The notes beneath the pieces are model-generated. The model saw nothing but the letters and a program-made list of their open reading frames with translations, was not told the DNA's origin and searched no databases. DNA of 39,743 nt, taken from NCBI GenBank assembly GCA_037447605.1, contig CM074819.1, positions 148,512 through 188,254 of the forward strand, read 5' to 3'. The DNA comes from Zygnema circumcarinatum. Lineage: Eukaryota > Streptophyta > Zygnematophyceae > Zygnematales > Zygnemataceae. Positions 30,826-39,743 of this stretch are shown here, in pieces; the first letter of the stretch is position 1, and every line of letters starts with the position of its first letter. A program made the position numbers and the translations under genes.

Positions 30826-31000
30826 TTCAGCTCGATACCAAGATAAGTGGGGTTAAGGAGATTCTTGTGAGCTAGTCGCGAATCTTTGTCACCGACCACC
30901 AGCGTCCCGTGCTGAAGCGGCGTAGGGTTGGGGTGTTAGTCTTTATTAAGATGCTGCTGACATAGAGCGGGATCGGGGATTGAGAGGAATGCAGCGCCCA
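30826..31000 (-). repeat. 5' LTR end and PBS-like site of the gypsy element
   Basis: GCTCGATACCA (30828-30838) reads TGGTATCGAGC in element orientation, one base short of the initiator tRNA-Met PBS. It is followed by AAGATAAGTGGGGTTA, shared with the fragment at 26466. The outer boundary of this LTR cannot be placed. Confidence 0.55.
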
Positions 31001-31889
31001 GCGTATCATGAAGGCGTAAGGGATTACGAAGGCGTTCCCGCCGTAATTTTGGACTTGATGCTTAAAGAGCCCTTCCTTGAGAATCCTCCCACATCCTCTC
31101 CTCGGCTAGTCTCTTAGCTAGGCTTCTAGTGATCATTGGTCATTGAGGTAATGCAAGGCAGGATAGAGCAAGATAGGGGCTTGGCATAGTGGCAGTGAGG
31201 AGGAAAAGCGGGACACAGCAGATAAAGGTGGTATTTTGGAAACTCACTGACCGGCCCGGTTGGGCTGGGGAATGTCATTACAATGAAATTGTCTTCTCAC
31301 TGAAATCTTTGTCTGGCGGGCTGAATGGGACGTCTATATGCGATAGCAAGAAGACTCTCTCTCTCTCTCTCTCTCTCTATCTATGGCATGGAACTCTCTC
31401 TCTCTCTCTCTCTCTATCTATGGCATGGAACTCTCTCTCTCTCTCTCTCTCTTACTTAGCATCTGTTGCTGTAACGGAAGAGGAAGGAAAAGAAGAAAGA
31501 AGAACAAGACAACAAACCCCACAGCAAATGCTACAAACCACTAAGCCTGGCACTTACTAAAAGACAAAAGCATCAGCGACATCCCATCTACTTAACACCG
31601 ACAATAGATCTTGAGCCTTAGCAGTGACAGTCTGATTGGCCAACTGCCCACTGAGAGCCTGACTGACTTCACGTGGAGCCGCCGGATAGGTCAACTGATG
31701 ACAATCGGCGGCATTTTCTTTGGCTTCCGAGGGGAATTGCGCCTAGCTGGATGGTGTGCTGTCCCGTGGGCCGCCAACAAATGGCGCCGCCGTCTCGCAT
31801 TTTCCGTCGGCAATTCCTGGATCAGGCCGGTCCGTGACACTGAATATGAACATGTTAAGTACAACTGAACGGGCGCGGATCCGTTGAAC
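31001..31889. other. Probable remainder of the gypsy LTR and flank
   Basis: No gene is recognised. 31611-31868 is an open 85-codon plus-strand frame with a hydrophobic middle (GGIFFGFRGELRLAGWCAV), but I could not assign it and see no splice or start context that compels it. A CT compound repeat lies at 31353-31460. Confidence 0.35.
31353..31460. repeat. Compound (CT)n with tandem TATCTATGGCATGGAA units
   Basis: Three CT tracts are separated by two identical copies of TATCTATGGCATGGAA, forming a higher-order tandem repeat of about 36 bp. Confidence 0.9.
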
Positions 31890-32060
31890 GCAGCTCCGTT
31901 ACGCTACAGGGTCCTACTGTAACGGCTAGTACAGCTAGTACGGCTAGTACGGTTAGTAAAGCTAGTACGAATAGTACGGCTAACACAAAGTTACAAAAAG
32001 GTGGTTTCGGCAAAATTGGGGCGAATTTCTTGGGGACGCACTGTACAGGGTGGAAAATAT
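31890..32060 (-). repeat. Partial copy of foldback P4, interrupted by copia element 2
   Basis: The reverse complement matches 25986-26130: TTTTCCACC, GTGCGTCCCNAAGAAATTCG, ATTTTGCCGAAACCACC, then CCGTACTAG-type units. It breaks off exactly at the LTR start at 32061, so element 2 inserted into a P4-like sequence. The predicted 5-bp target duplication is AATAT (32056-32060). Confidence 0.75.
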
Positions 32061-32147
32061 TGTTGGTGTAGAGGTGTTCCTCACAGACTCCTCTACACTC
32101 TTTCTTTCACCTGAACTGTCTCCCTCACCCTCAGTGGTCGCAGACAT
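32061..32147 (-). other. LTR-encoded Gag leader peptide of element 2 (29 codons)
   Basis: The ATG at 32147 reads M-S-A-T-T-E-G-E-G-D and onward without a stop for 29 codons, ending on the LTR-terminal ACA (Thr). The frame position at the LTR end is the same as in elements 1 and 3. In this 3' LTR copy the frame runs into flank; the 5' LTR is outside the window. Confidence 0.7.
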
Positions 32148-32626
32148 TTTCTCTCAACTCTCCTTGCCAAGATAATACAACAACAAATCCCCAAAGCAGA
32201 ACAGAATGCGGAACGAGAGAAAAGTAAGGAGAAAGCTCAAGGCCCTAAAACTCCTTAATATAAACAGAGAAGATTACAACTCAGGCTCCCATAAGCCTGA
32301 CTGCCCACTTCCTCTATTTCCTCTACCAAGCTCATACTCGGCTGCTACTTCCCACACTACCTCCTTCTTCAAAGCAGCCTCTTCAACGCATGAAGAGTTT
32401 GGAAGCAGCTCCCTCCTTGGCAGTCACTCAGCAACGCCAGCAGTGCCTTGCCGTCCAAAGAGAAGGGGTTCCAATATCCTTCTATCCTACACACTATGTA
32501 GTACAGGATGTGACGCGACAATGTCACGTCACGGCCGCACTTGCGGGGCCTTGCAACAAGCACTCACAAAACATGAGTCACAGTGACAATGCTCCACCTC
32601 CCTTATTTTGTGGTCCTTACTTAGAA

Positions 32627-32674
32627 GTGGTCCTACTTGTGGTCCTACTTGTGGTCCCACTTGTGGTCCTATAT
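32627..32674. repeat. Four tandem 12-bp repeats in the element 2 LTR
   Basis: GTGGTCCTACTT occurs twice exactly, then as GTGGTCCCACTT and GTGGTCCTATAT. It is LTR-internal minisatellite structure, analogous in place to the CCGTAC units of element 1. Confidence 0.9.
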
Positions 32675-33008
32675 TATGCAGCCAGTTACACAAAGGCTAG
32701 ATCCGAAGTCGCGTCCTTAGAGGCGCAGCCGCAATGCCTAGCCCCAAAAACCTACGTGGGACGGGCCCGTTCGACGCCGCGCGCCGTCATTCCTATCCGG
32801 TCCTTATTGTCCGTACGGTCCTGATTTTGGAGACGTACCACTGTGGTCCTGTCCGTACACCGTGCCGCTCCGCGCGCTTGAGTCGTACGACGACCGACAA
32901 ACAGCCCCCCTCCTAAAATACACAGAGGCCAGCCCTTAGGAACTCTAGCGCTAACACGAACGTGGAACATGCTAACTATGTTACACCAACAATCCCCCTC
33001 TTAGTGCT

Positions 33009-35770
33009 TTAGTTCCTAAAAGGCCCAAGCCCAATGAGACAACTATTATCCCATGTGGTCCAACCACTGACTGCCTTCGTCAACATGTCAGCAGCCTGCT
33101 CTGAGGTGCTTACAAACTCCACAACAATTCGCCCCTCCTCAACTAGCTCTCTGACAAAATGGAATTGAATCCTAATGTGTTTTGTCCTTTTATGAAAGAC
33201 AGGATTCTGTATGAGAGCAATGGACGATTTGTTATCAGTTAACAGTGGCAAGGGATCACATGGGCGCTCACACTCTTCGAAAAAGATTTGAAGCCACACC
33301 GCTTCCTTCGCAGCATGGCATGTCGACATGTACTCAGCCTCCGTGCTTGAAAGCGCCACTGAGTCCTGCAGCTTGGAGCTCCATGCAATAGCTCCTCCAC
33401 TGTTCGAGAACACATAACCGGATGTCGATCTCGATGTGTCAACATCACCACCCCAATCGGAATCCGTGTAGCCAACAAGGCCGCTGCTACTCCCCCTCTC
33501 AAACTGAAGACCGTAGTGAAGGGTTGACTTCACAAAGCGGAAGATCCGCTTCACCGCCTCCCAATGCTGAGGTCCAGGATTCTGCATGAAGCGACTAGCC
33601 AAGCTCACGGCCTTCGCAATGTCTGGCCTTGTACCCACCATTAGGTACATTAAGCTACCGATGGCTGACCTGTAAGGTACGTCCTTCATGGCTCTCTCCT
33701 CCTCCTCTGACTGCGGCTCCATCTCCTTCGAAAGGTGAACTCCAGCCTCCATCGGGCTAGAGATGGGCCGGCAATTGAACATCCCAAACCTGTCCAAAAC
33801 ATCCGTGGCATATTTCCTCTGGGAGAGGAAAAGACTGCCATCTCTTGCCTTCTTGAGCTGAATCCCAAGAAGGTACTCGGCCTCTCCAAGGTCCGTCATC
33901 TGGAAGTTCCTCTGCATTAGATCTTTCAAGCTCTGAATGCTGTGAGCCGAGGAACTGACTATGATGAGATCATCTACATATATCCCCACATAGACTAGCT
34001 CCTTCCCTTCCCCTTTGCTATAAACTGAATGATCGGTTTCGAACCTTTTGAAGCCATTCTCCCTCAACAAATCATCGACCTTCTCGTACCAAACACGTGG
34101 TGCCTGCTTCAGGCCATACAAGCTCTTCACGAGCTTGCAAACGAGCTCCTCCTTCCCGGCTTCCACCTTCCCCTCTGGCTGCTCCATGTAGATTTCCTCT
34201 GCAAGGTCTCCATACAAGAACGCCGTTTTGATGTCCAGCTGATGGACCATCATCTCCTCTGAAGCAGCAATAGAAATTAGTGCCCTCAAAGAATTAAATT
34301 TTACAACAGGGGCGAAAGTTTCAGAGTAGTCAATGCCCTCCTTTTGACTGTAGCCCTTTGCTACCAGCCGTGCTTTGTAGCGGTCCACGCTCCCATCGGA
34401 CTTCCTCTTGATCTTGAAGATCCACTTACATCCTATCGCCTTCCTCCCCTTGGGCAGCTCCTCCAACCGCCAAGTGCGGTTCTCAAGAAGACTGTCCCAC
34501 TCACTATCTATGGCAGCCTTCCAAAGGTCTGAATCCGCCCCTTCCAGCGCTTCTGGATAGGACTGTGATTCAGAGACACGTGCCATGTAGCAGTAGGCAA
34601 TGCTGGCAAGGTCCGCAGAGTCCGAGGGTACACGATCCTGGGCATGCTTCCGCTGGGCCAAGCTGCGGGCAGGTCTACCAAAACCTGCATCGGGATCAAA
34701 ACGAGTAGGTGCCTTCACGGGACGTCCACTCCTCGTTGTTGGCTGGGGTTGAGGCTTAGGAGAGGTGCGGTACACTCTTGGTCGCCTTGGTGGAGTCACA
34801 TCTGCATATGGGTCAAATCCCACCGGCACGGTTGATGCTGAAGACATCGGCTGAGGTGACTCGCTGGTCACGAGCCAATCCTTTGGCTCCTCCTGCACGT
34901 CGGCAGGTCCTCCCGCATTCTGAGTCGAGCCTTCCGACTCCTCGGGCTCACCGGGCGCATCTCTTGCAAAAGGATGTCTCAGGGAGCCATCTGCCCCCTC
35001 TGGCTGAGGAATCCCTCCAACACATGCATCCTCCCAAATGAACTCAACCATGTTCCCATCCGAAGGAAACTCCGGGACGTCGGGCAGCTTGTCGAACTCC
35101 CAACTTGTCAGTTCGTCAACCTCTAGGTCTCGGCTGCTCTGAATCTTCATCATTACAGGGTTCCAAACCCGATAAGTGTGACTATCAGAGTTGTAGCCAA
35201 GTAAGAAGCCATCTTCGGAGCGGGAGTCAAACTTCCCCTTCTGCTTTTGCTTAGGAACAGCCATCCAACACCGTGAGCCAAAAGCTCGCAAGTGCTCCAC
35301 GGTTGGCTTCTTCCCACTCCAAACCTCTTCAGGAACTTTATCCTTCAAGGCTCTAGATGGACATCTATTCCTGATGTAAGCGGCTGTGTTCACAGCCTGT
35401 GCCCAAAATGTGGTAGGAAATGGAGAGTCACTCAGCATGGACCGAGCCATTTCTCCTAAAGTCCTATTGACTCTCTCAGCAGCGCCATTACTCTGAGGAG
35501 AGTACGGAGCAGAGAATTCGTGTCTAACACCAAGAGACTTCAAGTACTCACTGAATTTTGTCGATTTGAACTCACCTCCGTTGTCCGAACGGAGGGCCTT
35601 CAGCTTCTTGCCGGTCTCTCTCTCAACTTGCAGCTGCCAATCTCTGAAGGCTTTGAAAGCCTCTGACTTCTGCTTGAGAAACTTCACCCAGATCTTCCTT
35701 GAGCAATCATCAAGGAAGGTGATGAAGTAATGTCCTCCACCTATGCTGGTCGGAGTCACAGGGCCACACA
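33009..35770 (-). pseudogene. Copia element 2 pol, 920 codons open, N-terminus cut off by nested insertion
   Basis: A continuous frame covering most of Pol. Integrase core: SDNGGEF with D63 and AAERVNRTL with E99 (DX35E spacing), followed by GFLLGYNSDSHTY. A Pro/Gln/Arg linker lies at about 325-400. RT spans about 415-640, with QLDIKTAFLYGD (D513) and YVDD (598-601). RNase H has YTDSDWGGD (D770), LSSTEAEYM (E811) and TDNKSS (D846). It ends LIGLGPFRN. All these catalytic residues are present, whereas the first integrase Asp (HSDLCGP) is missing because element 3 is inserted at the CGP codons. The apparent initiator Met is an artefact of the junction: its first base is the terminal base of the element 3 LTR. 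Gag, protease and the 5' LTR must lie to the right of the window. Confidence 0.95.
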
Positions 35771-35857
35771 TGTTGGTGGAGGGACTCCTCCACTGCTGCC
35801 GGCTTCTCCACTCGCATCACCTTCCATCGGAGTTCGCGTTCCAATCGATGATGACAT
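35771..35857 (-). other. LTR-encoded Gag leader peptide of element 3 (29 codons)
   Basis: The ATG at 35857 reads M-S-S-S-I-G-T-R-T-P and onward with no stop for 29 codons to the LTR-terminal ACA. It has the same length and frame as element 2, but a different sequence. Confidence 0.7.
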
Positions 35858-36784
35858 TTCCCAAACTCTCACATTCACTCATAGCCCATTTTACTCACAG
35901 AGTGAACCTCACAGAATATGCACAGCGGAATATGAGAGAGAGAAAAGGATAGGAGAAAATACCGACAAACTCATAATAATGATCTTAACACCACAATTGA
36001 GACCCCCTCTCCAACTAGCCCAATAAACTCAAAGCCCACTACACCGCAGCACAAGCAGGGTGTAGTGTTACTTAACTGAGCAGCGGCTTCTCCAGAGTCT
36101 ACAATAGCTACGCTGGTGATCCAGAAGTTAAGATAAACAACCAAACAAAAACAACACACTATATACTATGTCACAACATCCGTGACACTACACAATACAA
36201 CGAGCTCACAACATGCGGCTAGCGGCCGCCAAAGTCTATCGATCCTCATCCTCTTCGTCGGATCCTCGTGCGACTCCACGGATCCCACGTCACGTTTCCT
36301 CCGTCCGTCGACTTCGGCCTCTAAAGCTAATCCCGTCTTAGCGCCCGTCAGGATCTGACCCGACCAAGACTGATGGCCAGCGTCAAACTCGGCGTCGTGC
36401 GCCGCCACCGACATCTGGCGCCGCTCCGTGCTGGCCAGCCAATGATGAATCAGCTGGCGCCCGACATTTTGGCCGCGTAGCGTCAAGTCTGAATGGATTC
36501 AATCCAAAAGGCGGCGCTTGGCGCCCGGCGTTAGTTCGATTACGTAGCCTTGAGATTACGGCGTAAGCGCCAATTCTTCAATTACGCTCAGCGGCGGCGT
36601 CCGCATCGCCCGTCACTTTCGATTCGTACGGCGTGGCGCCTCGTCGCCGACTCCGTCGCGCCTCTTCACCGACCAAATGTCCATTACGCGCCTACTAACC
36701 TTAGCGCACATATAAGGAAACACACAACACAAACACACAAAACTAATGTTCCAACAAAAGCATGCTAACTATCATACACTAACA
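35771..36784 (-). repeat. 3' LTR of copia element 3
   Basis: 1014 bp from TGTTGGTGGAGG to CATACACTAACA. It contains a TATATAGTG box in element sense near 36160 with flanking TGAC words. It is GC-rich and otherwise unlike the LTRs of elements 1 and 2, except at both ends. Confidence 0.9.
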
Positions 36785-36803
36785 ATCCCCCTCTTTGGAA
36801 CTT

Positions 36804-39743
36804 CTAGTTTTGCGCGGGCCCCAGCCCGATCAACCTCCCGTTGACTAACAGTGTTTCCCCACTAACTCCCTTTGTTAGCATCTGCGGCACGCTCCTTGGT
36901 GCCCTCACGAACTTCACCTCAATCAAGCCCTCCTCGACCAACTCTCGTACGTAATGGTACTGCACCCGAATGTGCTTGGTCCTCTTGTGGAACACAGGGT
37001 TTCCCACCAGGGCAATCGACGATTGATTGTCGGTAAACAAGGTAATCGGTCGTTGGTCCCTCTTGCATTCTTCAAAGAACTGCATGAACCACACTCCTTC
37101 CTTCGAAGCATGACAAGCACCCATGTACTCGCCCTCCGTGCTCGATAACGCCACCGAGTCCTAAACGAAACCTGAAGTTGAGCGTGACGTATCGACATCT
37201 CCTCCCCAATCTGAGTCTGTATAGCCAATCACTCTGGTTGGCCCCCTCTCATACCTGATTCCATAATCGAGCGTCCCCTTCACATATCTGAAAATCCTCT
37301 TCACTGCCTCCCAATGCTCGAGGCCCGGATTCTCCATGAATCGGCTGGCCGAGCTCACCGCTTTCGCCAGTCCGGACGCGTTCCGATCATCAAGTACATT
37401 AGACTCCCAATCGCGGATCTGTATGGCACTCCGAACATCTTTTGTGCCTCCGCATCCGACGAAGGTGACATCTCCTTCAAAAGCCTAGTGCCGATCTCCA
37501 TGGGGCTGGAACACGGCCTAGCATCCTCCATTCGAAAACGGGCAAGCACATCTGAAGCATACTTCCTTTGACATAGAAACAAGCTTCCATCCTGCCCCCT
37601 CTTCAGCTGCATTCCCAGCAGATACTGCGCCTCTCCCAGATCTGACATTTTGAAATTTGCCTGAAGCAATTCCTTCAAAGATCTGATTCTTTCAAGGGAG
37701 AGGCTCACCATGATGAGATCGTCGACATAGATCCCAACGAACATGATGTCTGCCCCCTCTCCTTGACGGTACACTGAATGACCTGTCTCAAACCGAGCAA
37801 AATCATTCCTCTCAAAAGATAGTCAATCTTTTCGTACCACACTCTCGGCGCCTGATTCAAGCCGTACAGGCTCTTCACCAGTCGACAGACTAGGTGCTCC
37901 TTCCCGGGGACGACCTTCCCCTCCGGCTGCTCCATGTAAATCTCTTCCGTGAGATCACCATACAGAAATGCCGTCTTGATGTCCAATTGATGGACGTGCA
38001 TTCCTTCAGCCGCTGCAATGGAAATCAAGGCTCTCAGGGAATTGAACTTTACCACTGGAGCGAACGTCTCCATGTAGTCAATCCCATACTGCTGGCCGTA
38101 TCCTTTCGCCACTAACCGCGCCTTGTACCTATCCGCTTCCGGCTGCCTTCCTCTTGACTTTAGGAGCCACTTGCAGCCGATGGCTGCGCCTCTCCCTTGA
38201 GGAAAAACTCCTCCAATCTCCACGTGCGTTCTCGTCCGGGCTGTCCCATTTGGCTTCCCTCAATGTAACCGCCACTTATCGCCATCGACNCCGTCGTGCG
38301 CCTCCTCAAAGGTCTGTGGCTCGGTACTCATGAAACAGTGGGCAACTCCCACAAGGTCAGCTGAATCTGATGGCACTCTCTTGGATCAGATTGGTACGGT
38401 AGAAACGATCTGAGTAGCTCGTGTCTCGGCGCTCCTCGGACTGTCTTAGCACTTCGTCCTCCTGGGTAGAAGTAGAGGTCCGAGAACAAAACGCCTGGGG
38501 GCATGTTATCAAACATTGCCTCCCTCTCGGCCGCTTCAAGATCCTCTGAATCTTGCGCGTGAAGCGGGACCGTCTCCACTGAGTTCTCCTCTTCACCACT
38601 GGAGTGAGTGTGAAGGGGAATCGTCTCCGCTGAACTGTGCGGCTCCTCCGCATGCGCCTCCACGGGCGTCTCTCCATCATCAGCCGGCTCACTTGTCGCT
38701 GCCGCTGGCTCGGCTCCTTCATTTGCCGACGTGCTGGCACCCTGCACAGCACCACCCTTCTCTCCAACTGTTTCTCCCTCCTCGTACACGATCTCGAGGT
38801 CGGTCTTCGACGGAGGTAAGATCTGAGAGTCTGCAACACGCTCAACCACACTATCTTCATCAACTGTAATGTCTCTCGTCTGGAGAACTTCCTTCAGTCG
38901 AGGGTTCCAAACCCTGTAGGTGCGGCTGCTGGTGTTGTAGCCGAGCACGTAGCCCTCCACGGCTCGGGGGTCGAATTTCTTCTTCTGTCGCGCCTTGGGC
39001 AGTGCAGCCCAGCATCGCGCGCCAAAGGTCCTCAGGTGGGAAACTGTGGGCTTCCTCCACTCCAGATCTGCTCAGGGACCTGGTCTTTCAGAACAGAAGG
39101 CGGACATCTGTTATTCCTAATGTAGCGGCCGTGACGCTACTCCCCAAAAAGGAAGCGAGGAAAGGGGAATCAAACCAACATGGTCACGGCCATGTCCCCC
39201 AATGTCCTATTCACACGTTCAGCTGCTCCATTACTCTGTGGGGAATAGGGGGCTGAGAATTCATGCCTTATACCACGGTTCTTCAGAAACGCTGCGAATT
39301 CCTTCGATTTGAACTCGCCACCATTGTCCGAACGAAAAGCCTTCAGCTTCAGTCCCGTCTCTGTCTCCGCCTGGTTCAGCCAGTCTCGAAAGGCTCCGAA
39401 AGCCTCTGACTTGTTCTTCAGGAGTGTAATCCAAATCTTCCTCGAATAGTCGTCAAGGAAGGTGACGAAGTACCTCGCTCCGCCACTGGTCGCCGGTGTA
39501 ACTGGGCCACACAAGTCAGAATGTACCAGTTCCAACTTCTCTCGCGCTCGATAGGACTCGTCTCCACTCCTCACGAATGGTCTCCTGTGCGCCTTGCCCT
39601 CCACACATTCTCGGCAAACCCCAAGCTCCTTCTCCACTACACCCGGGTCTAGTCCACGGACTAGCCCCCTCTCAGCCAAAAGCTTCATGCCTCTGTGGTG
39701 TAAGTGTCCAAGTCTACGATGCCATACATCTACAGCATTCTCT
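36804..39743 (-). pseudogene. Decayed copia pol of element 3
   Basis: Minus-strand pieces. Pre-integrase and integrase lie at 39170-39743 (CRECVEGKAHRRPF; first Asp in HSDLCGP; FRSDNGGEF; SNGAAERVNRTL). A break near 39160 leads to the integrase C-terminal region and acidic linker (38328-39060; GYVLGYNTSSRTY). RT lies at 37355-38223 (ETFAPVVKFNSLRA, QLDIKTAFLYGDL, YVDDLIMVS). RNase H lies at 36804-37358 (GYTDSDWGGD, LSSTEGEYM in which the usual Ala is Gly, TDNQSSIAL), ending LIGLGPAQN. At least four frameshifts or stops interrupt it, and one N lies at 38290. The RNase H region has lost the stretch between STSGFV and the STEGEY block. Confidence 0.93.

Larger units (their letters stand above)
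32061..32991 (-). repeat. 3' LTR of copia element 2
   Basis: 931 bp with perfect 10-bp ends TGTTGGTGTA and TACACCAACA, followed by the polypurine complement ATCCCCCTCTT. The inner gag-side 87 bp encode an open Met-Ser peptide (see 32061-32147). It shares CCTAAAACTCCTT and CATGCTAACTATG words with element 1. The partner LTR lies beyond the right edge. Confidence 0.92.
35771..39743 (-). mobile_element. Copia element 3, nested in element 2, 5' part beyond the window
   Basis: A minus-strand copia element inserted into the integrase region of element 2. Its 3' LTR is 35771-36784, followed by the polypurine complement (ATCCCCCTCTTT) and pol. The expected target duplication is ACACA (35766-35770); the second copy must lie past 39743. 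Coding is broken, so it is not autonomous. Confidence 0.93.

Noticed and set aside
31915-31980. CRISPR-like regular repeat (CTAGTACGG units)
   Set aside because: Units of about 10 bp without spacers, in a eukaryotic repeat; it is a minisatellite within a foldback arm.
35768-35771. Methionine start of the 920-codon pol frame
   Set aside because: The ATG is created at the junction with element 3. Its first base (in sense) is the terminal base of the inserted LTR. The real frame continued upstream through the integrase before the insertion.
1-39743. tRNA, rRNA or snoRNA genes
   Set aside because: No cloverleaf, A/B box pair or rRNA core sequence was noticed on either strand. The only tRNA-related sequences are retrotransposon primer-binding sites.

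Overview
This is nuclear DNA from a eukaryote of the green lineage. All three host genes match land-plant proteins closely, and their exon phases close exactly. The composition is typical of a repeat-rich genome: Ty1/copia and Ty3/gypsy LTR retrotransposons, foldback elements, MITEs, long (CT)n/(GA)n tracts and small N gaps. A streptophyte alga or early-diverging plant is my best guess; the species cannot be read from the sequence.

Layout. 1-11,300 is repeat-dominated. A complete but decayed copia element (1,691-7,971, minus strand, TSD AATCC on both sides) sits among foldback (long palindromic) elements at 420-1,012, 8,130-9,106, 9,509-10,250 and 10,256-11,249, with a 157-bp TA-flanked MITE inside one repeat module. 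11,300-25,000 is the genic island. It holds a 15-exon plastid DUF21/CBS/CorC protein gene (+, 11,702-18,461; related to Arabidopsis chloroplast Mg2+ transporters MGR8/MGR9), a convergent 4-exon CDP-alcohol phosphatidyltransferase gene (-, 19,167-21,088) and a 5-exon VIP3/SKI8 WD40 gene (-, 22,075-24,914). 25,100-32,060 holds a MITE-like element, another foldback and a wrecked gypsy element. 32,061-39,743 holds the 3' half of a second copia element whose pol ORF is still open for 920 codons, interrupted by a nested third copia element that runs off the right edge.

The three host genes share no pathway: plastid ion transport, phospholipid head-group transfer, and PAF1/SKI complex scaffolding. 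They look like ordinary neighbours.

The most notable observation concerns the copia elements. In all three, despite different LTR sequences, the gag-side end of the LTR encodes an open peptide starting Met-Ser (35, 29 and 29 codons). It ends exactly in frame on the terminal ACA of the LTR. In the one element with its 5' junction in the window, the frame continues through the tRNA primer-binding site into Gag, with no other usable Met near the Gag start. This suggests a retrotransposon lineage whose Gag N-terminus is LTR-encoded. The second notable feature is a run of abutting foldback elements sharing one roughly 130-bp module and ending next to the promoter of the plastid transporter gene.
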